A stretch of 33,703 bases of DNA from positions 1-33,703 of the forward strand of contig JAJZEV010000188.1 of NCBI GenBank assembly GCA_021805665.1. The letters run 5' to 3'. This document shows, piece after piece, positions 25,370 to 33,043 of this stretch (its first letter is position 1; every line of letters begins with the position of its first letter). The DNA is from Pseudomonadota bacterium. GTDB lineage: Bacteria > Pseudomonadota > Alphaproteobacteria > Acetobacterales > Acetobacteraceae. Position numbers and translations under genes: made by a program. The notes beneath the pieces are model-generated. The model saw nothing but the letters and a program-made list of their open reading frames with translations, was not told the DNA's origin and searched no databases.

Positions 25370-26403
25370 AGCGCCGCGCGCTTCTCAGGGCCACCAGAGA
25401 TAAAGCCATCTGTATTTGTCTTCGGAAAGCCGCACTCCTATTGGAAACGGAGCAATGAGCAGGAGCCGCTTCAGCACGACCGACATCTTTGGTATCTTTG
25501 TAGAGCATGAAGCCGGAGTTGGCGTTAAGGACGTGAGTCTGACGCGACGGATCAGTCGCGGGACGTTCCACCAGTGGTAGGCCAAATTGTGTAGCGAGAA
25601 GACTCCAGCGGCCATCAGTCACGCGGTGTTAGCCGAAGAAATCCGCCAACTGAAGAAATTGCTGGCCGAATCGATGCTCAACGCAGAAAGAATAGCAACG
25701 TCCAGTAACCCGAGGTAGATCGCCGTGGATCGGATCGGCGGCCAGGACCCGGCGAACCGGGCGCGGGCCAACCGGATCTGGGCGGTGAAGACATGCGTCA
25801 GCGCATGAGTTTGCCTTGCCGTATCGCCCGGCGCTCGTGACTTTCGTGCGGACGTAGTCCGAGCGTGCTGGAACGACACCAGCGGCCACCCCTGGATGCG
25901 GTCCCGGATGCGTCTGGAGAAGAACGGGGGCAAAACCGCCGTCACCCGGGAGGCCGCGGCGGTTAGGGTCGGTGCCCTTGTGTCATCGCGATCATGGACT
26001 CGTGATCTTCGGCCTGCACGAATGCCTCCCGCCTCGCCCGTGGACGGCTGTCCAAATGCTCGGGTGACGCCGTCGGCATTTGGTAAAATGATTTGACTGT
26101 CCACGGCCTGGCCAATCCACGGCCCTGGAAATCATTCGCCAAAGTGAAAGATGATGTCCCCATCAGTCATGTCCATCATGGCCAACCGACATTCCTGGCC
26201 GGGGTGCCGCGGAGCGCCATGAACGCCGCGGGCACTGACACCACCGGCAGCGGCATGACCTGAAGACAGCGTACAGTCGACGGCCGCGGAGACGCTGGAA
26301 ATATTCTGACACAACCGTGACCTTTCGGGCCGTTGCTTCCAGGCTTCGAGTGGGATCATATGACGGCTACATGACATTCGACTGGGCGGAGGGGCACATA
26401 ATC
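25370..26403. other. Gene-free stretch between sugar operon and LuxR gene
   Basis: About 1 kb in which no frame has a ribosome site, family motif or sustained codon bias. Several open frames of 60-160 codons on both strands contradict one another and read as broken sequence. A short plus-strand frame (25581-25718) contains a leucine-rich helix like the end of an IS3-family OrfA, but it is too short to call. A weak hairpin (AGCGC/GCGCT, 25370-25382) right after the dehydratase stop may help terminate the operon. The stretch may be a decayed gene or transposon remnant; the upstream part of the regulator's promoter lies at its right end. Confidence 0.5.
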
Positions 26404-27213
26404 ATGTCTGATGGGGCAGCCTGCGACGGCCGTGAAGGATCCGGTGTCCTGTCTTTTGAAGCTGTTGCAGCCGCCGATCTGGTTGCACGGACTCCGCTGG
26501 ATGAAGATCATGAAGGTATATCGACTCAGCAGATACCAATCAGGCCTAGCGTACATCTAATAGAATGTTGGGAATTTCTGCGCGGATTCTGGCCTTTATG
26601 GCTGCGCGAGACATGTCCCGAGTTTGAAATCACGACTACGTCGAATTTGAACAATACCGCCGGAGAGGACTATATCAGGCGCATCGCCGCGATAGTGCTG
26701 GGGGTTGACGAGCTGCATCAAATTGATCAATCGCTGGAAACGTACATTAGTCAAGTAAGGTTATATCGGCCGGACATACCAGTCATTGCAATTTTCCCGA
26801 TAGGTTCATCCAGTCATACAAACTACTGGATAAGACGAGTCGGTATCAATGGTTATATCCCTCGTTCCACCAACATTGAAGTGGCCGCCGCCGCTTTGCG
26901 GTTGGTCATCGCGGGCGGTCAGTACTTCCCGCACACAAATACAGCGGGCGGTATCACCGGGGAAGCAAATTTTCAGGCGGGTTCGGTGCAACACGACGCC
27001 TATCTGCCCAACACGTTGACGCCGCGGGAGATGGCGGTTCTGGATCGGTTAAGTCGCGGCAACGCAAACAAAATAATTGCCTATGAACTTAATATTTCTC
27101 TCAGCACCGTAAAGGCACATGTACATAGTATTATACGGAAAATGAAGGTAAGGAACCGGACAGAGGTCGTTGTTATGGCCCGTGACGTAAGCCTCGCTGT
27201 CAATCACCGTTGA
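26404..27213 (+). CDS. LuxR-family regulator with degenerate receiver domain
   Basis: A 269-residue transcription factor. The C-terminal helix-turn-helix is clear: [20 protein letters not shown], then [19 protein letters not shown] (about residues 204-252). The middle (about 49-176) has the length and strand-helix order of a receiver domain, but the key residues are gone: the first-strand acidic pair is IE, the phospho-acceptor strand reads AIVLGV without the Asp, and the usual Lys is replaced by Arg in YIPRST. It is therefore probably not phosphorylated, like CsgD- or VpsT-type biofilm regulators. The frame opens at a GTG at 26317; the ATG at 26404 was chosen because GGAGGGG lies 11 bp before it, though an ATG at 26371 is possible. 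GC is visibly lower than in neighbouring genes. It probably controls the polysaccharide locus, by position only. Confidence 0.85.
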   Translation: MSDGAACDGREGSGVLSFEAVAAADLVARTPLDEDHEGISTQQIPIRPSVHLIECWEFLRGFWPLWLRETCPEFEITTTSNLNNTAGEDYIRRIAAIVLGVDELHQIDQSLETYISQVRLYRPDIPVIAIFPIGSSSHTNYWIRRVGINGYIPRSTNIEVAAAALRLVIAGGQYFPHTNTAGGITGEANFQAGSVQHDAYLPNTLTPREMAVLDRLSRGNANKIIAYELNISLSTVKAHVHSIIRKMKVRNRTEVVVMARDVSLAVNHR

Positions 27214-27670
27214 ATCGTCGCCGGTTTGCAGCGCGCGGCTGGAGGCCTCCCCGCCTGGTTGGCGAGACCACCAGGCGCGCCGGGTTAAGATAACATTCCC
27301 TCATGAACCATCCAGGACTGGAAAATAAAATACTCCGCGCAAGTCAAAGGGTCCGACGCTGATGACCGTCATTGCCTCGCCGACGATACCAGGGCGGCAA
27401 CTGTACAGATGGGTCGAAGTGGGATACCGAAGCTGACATCGCGCACCCGTCTCCGTCTCCCGGCCGGCTAACCGGCGCCGGGCAGCCAGCGGTCGCAGCC
27501 GAAATCCGCCCGCCGTCTCTCGGCATATAATATTCCAAGTTCGCAATATATCCGTTTGCGGAAGAGGCCGCGGTCCGGCCGCCGGTTCGTCAACCCGGCC
27601 CTGGCCATCGACACCTGCTCGGCTTTTTTTGCACTGGCGGCTACCCGGGAGGCAGGAGGCCACCACGTAC
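27214..27670. other. Non-coding gap after the LuxR gene
   Basis: About 450 bp between the regulator and the convergent permease gene. A minus-strand open frame (27301-27666) has no motif or ribosome site and is not called. A TATAAT-like string at 27526-27531 has no -35 partner. A T7 run at about 27625-27631 has no stem before it. Apart from the hairpin at 27252-27277, I see nothing definite. Confidence 0.5.
27252..27277 (+). terminator. Hairpin downstream of the LuxR gene
   Basis: Arms CGCCTGGT (27252-27259) and ACCAGGCG (27270-27277) form an 8-bp stem about 40 bp after the regulator stop codon. The loop is 10 nt and no T-tract follows, so it is a moderate terminator candidate only. Confidence 0.4.
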
Positions 27671-28939
27671 TCAACCGAAGGCGAATGTCGCCGCGGTCGC
27701 GAGTAACAATGCCGGGGGCATCACCAACGCGCCCAGTTTCAGGAAGTGCCACGCGCCGACCAGGACTTGCTCCCGCCGCAGGGCCGTCAGCCACAGGATG
27801 GTCGCCAGCGATCCGGTGACCGACAGATTCGGCCCCAGATCGACCCCGATCAGCACCGCCGCGCGCACATGGTCCGGCACGGCGGCAATCTGCACGACGC
27901 GCCCCGCGACCAGGCCGGCAGGCAGATTGTTCATCAGGTTGCATGCCAACGCCAGCACTGCCCCCGCGATCCAGGTGGCGCCCGCCGCCGACCATTGGGT
28001 CAGGCTGTGCAGCACAACCGCCAGGTCCTCGGTCACGCCAGTGTTTTCCAGTGCCTGCACCAGCACGAACAGGCCGGCAACCAGCGGCAGAACGCCCCAG
28101 GAGATGCTTTTCAGCACAGCCGCCGGCGCCCGGCCGGATCGGGTCAGCACCAGCACCGCGGTCGCCGATCCCGCTGCGAATGTGGGCAATCCCAGTTGGA
28201 AACCCGCTGCCGAGGCGGTGAGCAGCACAGCCGCCGTGACCGCGATGCCCAGCGCCGCCAGCTTGCCGCAGGGGGTCAATGGCGTCGGTTCGATGTCCAC
28301 CGCGATGGGTTCCCGCAGCGAGGCGCGCTGGGTCCAGCGCAGCACGGCGAACGTCGCCAGGATCGCCAGCAGCGACGGCAGGGCGAAGCGGGGCAGCCAT
28401 TGCAGCAGCGGCGGCATGTGGCTGCCGTAGATCACCAGATTCGCGGGATTGGAAATCGGCAGCACGAAGCTGGCGGCGTTGGCGATGAACGCGCAGATGA
28501 ACAGATAGGGCAGGGGGTCCTTCACCCGCGCTGTCCTGACGACGGCGGCGACCGCCGGGGTCAGCACCACCGCCGTGGCGTCGTTGGACAGGAAGACCGT
28601 CACCACGGTGCCGACCGCGAATACCAGGGCGAACAGCCGGGGCGCCGATCCCTTGGCGATGGCGGCGGCCTCCGCGGCGAGCCAGTCGAACAGACCCACC
28701 TGACGCGCCAGTTCGGCCAGCAGCATCATGCCGGTCAGGAACAGGTAAACGTCGGTGCCCCTTAGCATACCGGCCAGAGCGTCCGCCGGGGTCATCAGCC
28801 GCAGTCCCACCAGCAACGCGGCGCCTAGTACGGCCCAGACGAACTCGGGCCAGAAAAACGGGCGGAAGATGACCCCGGCCGTGGCGATAGCGGCGATGGT
28901 CCAGACCGGCCAGGAGGATGCCGCTAGTCCGGCGATCAT
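27671..28939 (-). CDS. ArsB/NhaD-family anion permease
   Basis: A 422-residue inner-membrane protein with about eleven or twelve hydrophobic segments, of the length usual for ArsB. The two pseudo-repeats carry the family's re-entrant signatures: VFLSNDATAVVLTPAVAAVV and LPISNPANLVIYGSH in the first half, NLMNNLPAGLVAGRV and GVDLGPNLSVTGSLATILWL in the second. It could export arsenite/antimonite or move another anion or Na+; no arsR, arsA or arsC is nearby, so the substrate is open. The frame extends far upstream, but the ATG at 28939 overlaps the MFS gene's stop codon as ATGA and is the natural start. Translational coupling to the MFS gene suggests joint function. Confidence 0.88.
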   Translation of the reverse strand: MIAGLAASSWPVWTIAAIATAGVIFRPFFWPEFVWAVLGAALLVGLRLMTPADALAGMLRGTDVYLFLTGMMLLAELARQVGLFDWLAAEAAAIAKGSAPRLFALVFAVGTVVTVFLSNDATAVVLTPAVAAVVRTARVKDPLPYLFICAFIANAASFVLPISNPANLVIYGSHMPPLLQWLPRFALPSLLAILATFAVLRWTQRASLREPIAVDIEPTPLTPCGKLAALGIAVTAAVLLTASAAGFQLGLPTFAAGSATAVLVLTRSGRAPAAVLKSISWGVLPLVAGLFVLVQALENTGVTEDLAVVLHSLTQWSAAGATWIAGAVLALACNLMNNLPAGLVAGRVVQIAAVPDHVRAAVLIGVDLGPNLSVTGSLATILWLTALRREQVLVGAWHFLKLGALVMPPALLLATAATFAFG

Positions 28940-30234
28940 GCGGCGGGCCGAACTGGGATCGGCGCTCGTTCTTTTGTCTCTGGCATCAGCACCCCGAAAA
29001 ACACCATCGCGCAGACCGCGATCGCGGTCAGGTAAAGGAACCCGGCTGAATACCCGAACCACTGCACGACGTAACCCGCCGTTGCGTTGCTCAGGGTTGC
29101 GCCGACCCCAACCGACAGCGCCGTCAGCCCCTGCGCCAGGTTGAACCGGCCGGTTCCGCGCGTCAGATCGGCGGCGATCAGCACCGCGATCACGCCGAAG
29201 ATTCCGGCCGCGACCCCGTCCAGTAACTGGATCGCGACCACGGCAATGGGGCGGGTGGCGACAGAGAACATCAGGCCGCGCACGGGCAGCACCGCCAAGG
29301 CCAGGAGGAAGATCGGCTTGCGGCCGATCCCGTGCGCCGACGCCCTGCCCGCGCCCCAAGCGACGCCTACCATCGTGAATTGGGCGGCAATAATGCAGGC
29401 CGACAGGGCGATGGTGTCCTGACGAGGGTGCGTCTGGGCCAGCACCTGTCCTGCCATCGGCAGCATCGCCGCGTTGCCGAAGTGGAACAGACCGACGGAC
29501 GCGAGAAAGACCAGCAAATCGCGGCGTTTCAGCAGGTCGCGGAAGGGGATAGGCTCACCGGCGTGGCTTGAGTCCTCGCCGCCCCGAGCTTGCTCGTGGT
29601 CGATTTCGTTGGGTGGGATCAGGGTGACGATGGCGGCGCTGGCGACCGCGAATGCGCATACCAGGTAGAAAATCCAGTGGTATCCCACGTATTGCCCCAT
29701 GGTGCCTGCAAGCACGGCGGCGAGCAGGTTGCCGCCGTGGTTGAAGCCTTCGTTGCGGCTGATGCGGCGATCCAGCAGGCGGCGCCCCACAAGACCGAGC
29801 GAGAGGGCGGCGATGGCGGGGGGGATGACGGCGGAGGCGGCGCCGAGGACGGCCTGGGCGGCGATCACTGCGGCGAACCGGGGGAACAGCGCGATCAGCA
29901 GGCAGCCGAGGCCGACCGTCAGGCCGGATGCCGCGATCAGCAGCCGTTTTGCCTTGGTAGCATCGACGAGCAGGCCCGCCGGTATCTGGCACAGGGCGGC
30001 GGCAATCGAGGATGCGCCCATGGCGAGGCCAATGGCGCCCGGGCCCCAGTGCTGGCTGCCTTTCAGATAGACGGACAAATACGGCCCGACTCCATCGCGT
30101 ACGTCGGCCATCAGGAAGTTGATGCCATCCAGGCCTCGTTGCGATCGCGGGGACGGTTGTCCGCCGGACGCGGGCTGTTGCAGGTCAGGAGTGTTCAGTG
30201 GATGGGCCTTCTGAATACCGTTTGGGTTGAACAC
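28936..30234 (-). CDS. MFS transporter
   Basis: About 432 residues with twelve hydrophobic segments in two six-helix halves. The first half has the MFS loop pattern around AGLLVDATKAKRLLIAASG; the central cytoplasmic loop (EIDHEQARGGEDSSHAGEP) is hydrophilic; the second half has AHGIGRKPIFLLAL, the repeat of that loop. The beginning GINFLMADVRDGVGPYLSVYL is characteristic of a sugar- or drug-efflux-like MFS group whose substrates are unknown. The start is uncertain: the frame opens at a TTG at 30360, and a GTG at 30234 gives a shorter, still charged N-terminus without a good ribosome site. The gene is followed immediately by the ArsB-like permease gene, which it overlaps by 4 bp. Confidence 0.85.
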   Translation of the reverse strand: MFNPNGIQKAHPLNTPDLQQPASGGQPSPRSQRGLDGINFLMADVRDGVGPYLSVYLKGSQHWGPGAIGLAMGASSIAAALCQIPAGLLVDATKAKRLLIAASGLTVGLGCLLIALFPRFAAVIAAQAVLGAASAVIPPAIAALSLGLVGRRLLDRRISRNEGFNHGGNLLAAVLAGTMGQYVGYHWIFYLVCAFAVASAAIVTLIPPNEIDHEQARGGEDSSHAGEPIPFRDLLKRRDLLVFLASVGLFHFGNAAMLPMAGQVLAQTHPRQDTIALSACIIAAQFTMVGVAWGAGRASAHGIGRKPIFLLALAVLPVRGLMFSVATRPIAVVAIQLLDGVAAGIFGVIAVLIAADLTRGTGRFNLAQGLTALSVGVGATLSNATAGYVVQWFGYSAGFLYLTAIAVCAMVFFGVLMPETKERAPIPVRPAA

Positions 30235-30404
30235 CGTCGAAGCTGACGGCGTTCCGTCGTCAGGCCGGTTTCCGTGGGTTGCGGCGAGGCACGATGCCCA
30301 TGGCGGCTGTTGTTGCCGCCGCCCCGGTCTGTTCCGCCTTGACACGGGGGTGGCGGGCAACTACCTAGCGCGCCTTCGAGTTTGACCAGGGTTAGTATTG
30401 CGTC

Positions 30405-30530
30405 ATGAGAGTCCGTAACAGCCTGCGTTCCGCCAAGGTCCGCGACAAGAACTGCCGCGTGGTCCGTCGCCGTGGGCGGGTCTATGTGATCAACAAGAAG
30501 AACCCGCGCATGAAATGCCGTCAGGGCTAA
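30405..30530 (+). CDS. rpmJ: 50S ribosomal protein L36 (41-residue form)
   Basis: A 41-residue protein, [20 protein letters not shown] at the start, then [21 protein letters not shown]. This is the longer, alphaproteobacterial form of L36, which packs against 23S rRNA. Only two cysteines remain (positions 17 and 39), so it has lost the full four-ligand zinc site of the 37/38-residue form. It stands alone between a divergent MFS gene and a convergent acyltransferase gene, as is common for this form in alphaproteobacteria. No strong ribosome site precedes the ATG. Confidence 0.95.
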   Translation: MRVRNSLRSAKVRDKNCRVVRRRGRVYVINKKNPRMKCRQG

Positions 30531-30533
30531 ACA

Positions 30534-30558
30534 GCCCGGCCGGTTCGGGCGTCCGCCC
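30534..30558 (+). terminator. Short hairpins after rpmJ
   Basis: Two overlapping stems, GCCCG/CGGGC (30534-30550) and GGGC/GCCC (30547-30558), start four bases after the rpmJ stop and end next to the stop of the convergent acyltransferase gene. They cannot form together. One of them may act as a shared terminator; T-tracts are absent. Confidence 0.35.
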
Positions 30559-30559
30559 T

Positions 30560-31639
30560 TCACCGTAACATCGCCGTGACTTTGCGTTCGAACCCGGTGT
30601 TGATCGCCAGGGCGCAAAGCTGCGCGACCGCGAGGCTTGCCGCGATGTAAACCACTCCGCTGGTTTCGGTGTGGCTGCCAGAGTGGCCGATCAGCAGGGT
30701 GAAGCCCCTCATCACGAAGGGGTGGAATAAATACATCGCGTAGGACGCGTCGCCCAGCCGCATCAGACCGCGTGAGACTATGCCCATGCGATCCGGCAGG
30801 GGGTTGGAAATCGCCGCCGTGACCAGCATTGCGCCGGGCAGACCGAACGACACCACGCGCCCGGCGATCGGCGCGCCGGCCAGTCGGTTCAGCCAGACGG
30901 CAGCGGCCGCGACGAGCGCGAGGCGCGCCCATCCGGGCAAGGCGAAGCCCCGGGAGACCGCCAGTGCAAGGGCCATACCGAACACGAATTCCAGGACGAT
31001 GGGATCGGACCAGAATTGCAGCGGCAGTATGCCGAAGCCCACCAACTGGCCGATCCCCACCAGCAGGCACAATGCGGCCGCACAGCCCGCCACCGCCGCG
31101 GCGCGGGGCAGCAGCAGGAACGGCGTCATCGCCAGGTAGAAGAACATCTCGTAGTTCAGCGTCCAGCCGAGGCCCAGCGCGGGTTCGGGCAGCCCATCCG
31201 GACGGGCGAACGGGATGAACAGGTAGCTGGCCAGGATGTATCCGGCGTCTCCGGTTTCACCATGGATCGCTGACCGCCGCAGCAGCGCCATCGCCAGGAA
31301 CAGCGTCGTCAGCACCCAGTACAGCGGCACGATCCGCGTCAGCCGGCGGCGCAGGAACAACAGGCTGCCGCCCCGCTGGCCGAACAGCCTGCCCGACGCA
31401 TGGACGATGACGAAGCCGGAGATGACGAAGAAGATATCGACGCCCGCGTTCCAGGGCATCCACGCCGTCGCCCGGGCGATTGCTCCGCTTGGGTCGTGGC
31501 CCGCGACGATGGCGTCGTTGGCGATATGGGAAAAGGCAACCGCCGCCGCTGCGATGGCCCGCAGCGCCTGAAGCCGGGGGAACAGTTGGGGACGCCGAGC
31601 GTCCGGCAGGGTGTGTGTCGCCTGCTGGCCACGAATCAT
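30560..31639 (-). CDS. Acyltransferase 3 family membrane protein (OafA-like)
   Basis: A 359-residue integral membrane enzyme with about ten hydrophobic segments that should add acetyl or other acyl groups to a cell-surface glycan or lipid. Family signs are the first helix with its essential His (LQALRAIAAAAVAFSHIAND), the loop VDIFFVISGFVIVHASGR, FLRRRLTRIVPLYWV, GWTLNYEMFFYLAM, and DASYAMYLFHPFVM near the end. It has no SGNH domain. The frame opens at an ATG at 31681, but the ATG at 31639 has GGAG five bases upstream and is preferred. It diverges from the GT4 gene at 31798, so both may serve the same glycan. Confidence 0.9.
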   Translation of the reverse strand: MIRGQQATHTLPDARRPQLFPRLQALRAIAAAAVAFSHIANDAIVAGHDPSGAIARATAWMPWNAGVDIFFVISGFVIVHASGRLFGQRGGSLLFLRRRLTRIVPLYWVLTTLFLAMALLRRSAIHGETGDAGYILASYLFIPFARPDGLPEPALGLGWTLNYEMFFYLAMTPFLLLPRAAAVAGCAAALCLLVGIGQLVGFGILPLQFWSDPIVLEFVFGMALALAVSRGFALPGWARLALVAAAAVWLNRLAGAPIAGRVVSFGLPGAMLVTAAISNPLPDRMGIVSRGLMRLGDASYAMYLFHPFVMRGFTLLIGHSGSHTETSGVVYIAASLAVAQLCALAINTGFERKVTAMLR

Positions 31640-31797
31640 ATGCACTCCGTCGGTATGCGCTGCGGCGGGATGGTCCGCCATGGCAGCCGAACCGCGGTTC
31701 CTAGCGGGTTTCCCGCTGTCAGGCGATGGCGCCGAAATCCTTGCCGGGCGGGGGCTTCGGGTCTATGCCGCCGACTGTGTTGCGAACAGGATAACCG

Positions 31798-32979
31798 ATG
31801 GCTTCTTCCGACGGCCCCATGCCTGGATCGACGGCGGTGGCCGGTGGCGATCGGGGCACCATCCTGGCGTATCGCGACCGCCTGATCCCGCTGTCCGAAC
31901 TGCATTTTCTGCGCCGGCTGTATGTTGGTTTCGAACGGCTGCGCCCGCTTTGGGTCGGCCGTACCCGCGACGACGGGCTGGCGGACCTGGGCGGCGAGGC
32001 GGTGTTTCTCGGCCGCGAAGGCTTCCGGGGCACGATCGACCGGGAACTGTTCAAGCATTTCGGAGTCCTGCCCCCGGTTCCGGATTTGCGGGCATCGCGG
32101 CCGGCGCTGGTTCACGCCCATTTCGGCCGCGGCGGCGCCCTGGCCCTGCCCATCGCCCGGGCGCTGAAAATCCCCCTGGTCGTTAGCTTCTATGGCGCCG
32201 ATGCGACCAAGGATAAGCAGTACCGCAAGCGCTTTCCGCCCACCATTTTCCAACGCCGCCTGCACGCGATGCAGCACGAGGCGGCGCTGTTCCTGTGCGT
32301 CTCCGGCTTCATCAAGGAACAACTGCTGGCGCGCGGGTTTCCGCCGGAAAAGCTGCTGGTGCAGCACTCCGGGGTCAATATCGACCCCACCTATGGTCCC
32401 GAGGGCACCTCGGCGCCGCTGTATGTGATGTTCGCCGGCCGGTTCGTGGAGAAAAAAGGCGTCCCGTCGCTGATCGAGGCGGTGCGCCGGCTGGAAGCCG
32501 AGGGCCGCACCGTCCGGCTGGTGCTGGTCGGCGACGGCCCGATGGAGCAGGAGCTGCGGACGGCGGCCAGTACGTTGAAGCAGGTCGAGTTCATGGGTTG
32601 GATGCCGAATCATGAACTGCGCCGCTGGATGCGCGGGGCGCTGGCGCTGTGCGTGCCCAGCCAGCGGGCGTCGGACGGCGATGCCGAGGGCCTGCCGACA
32701 GTGGTGATCGAGGCGATGGCAGCCGGCACGCCGGTCATCGGGTCGCGCCATGCCGGCATCGGCGAGGCGGTGGAGGACGGCAGAACCGGCTTCCTGATCC
32801 CCGAACAGGACCCCGACGCGCTGGCGGCGGCACTGCGGCGGCTGATGGACGAACCCGGGTTGCGCCGCGAGCTGGGGGAGAATGCCCGTCAGGCCGCCGT
32901 GGACAATTTCGAAATGTCCGCCCAGTCCCGCCGCCTGGAACAGCGCCTGCTGGGTGTGATCGCGGCTGGTTCAGCTTAG
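31798..32979 (+). CDS. GT4-family glycosyltransferase
   Basis: A 393-residue GT-B glycosyltransferase. The acceptor half includes PALVHAHFGRGGALALPIAR and VVSFYGADATKD; the donor half has FAGRFVEKKGVPSLIEAVRR, LVLVGDGPMEQEL and the E-X7-E motif in EGLPTVVIEAMAAGTPVIGS. This arrangement resembles colanic-acid-type GT4 enzymes of exopolysaccharide synthesis. The ATG at 31798 has a weak AGGA upstream. It lies about 10 kb from the main polysaccharide operons, so it may act on the same polymer or on another surface glycan. Confidence 0.92.
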   Translation: MASSDGPMPGSTAVAGGDRGTILAYRDRLIPLSELHFLRRLYVGFERLRPLWVGRTRDDGLADLGGEAVFLGREGFRGTIDRELFKHFGVLPPVPDLRASRPALVHAHFGRGGALALPIARALKIPLVVSFYGADATKDKQYRKRFPPTIFQRRLHAMQHEAALFLCVSGFIKEQLLARGFPPEKLLVQHSGVNIDPTYGPEGTSAPLYVMFAGRFVEKKGVPSLIEAVRRLEAEGRTVRLVLVGDGPMEQELRTAASTLKQVEFMGWMPNHELRRWMRGALALCVPSQRASDGDAEGLPTVVIEAMAAGTPVIGSRHAGIGEAVEDGRTGFLIPEQDPDALAAALRRLMDEPGLRRELGENARQAAVDNFEMSAQSRRLEQRLLGVIAAGSA

Positions 32980-33043
32980 GCTCGCTTTTGCCCGGGCGAT
33001 GGTGCGCTCCAGCCCCGTTTCGAACCCGGTGCGGGCCGGCGTG

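Noticed and set aside
25581..25718. Leucine-rich frame resembling the end of an IS3-family OrfA
   Set aside because: Only about 45 codons with one helix-like similarity, and no partner OrfB or inverted repeats were found; coincidence cannot be excluded.
25619..26104. 161-codon minus-strand frame in the gene-free stretch
   Set aside because: No ribosome site, no motif, and composition unlike neighbouring genes.
26820..26880. W-I-R-R string in the LuxR protein as a VpsT-type c-di-GMP motif
   Set aside because: The known motif is W-[F/L/M]-[T/S]-R at a different place in the receiver; the match is partial, so c-di-GMP binding is not claimed.
27301..27666. 121-codon minus-strand frame after the LuxR gene
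   Set aside because: No ribosome site, domain or membrane pattern; considered chance.
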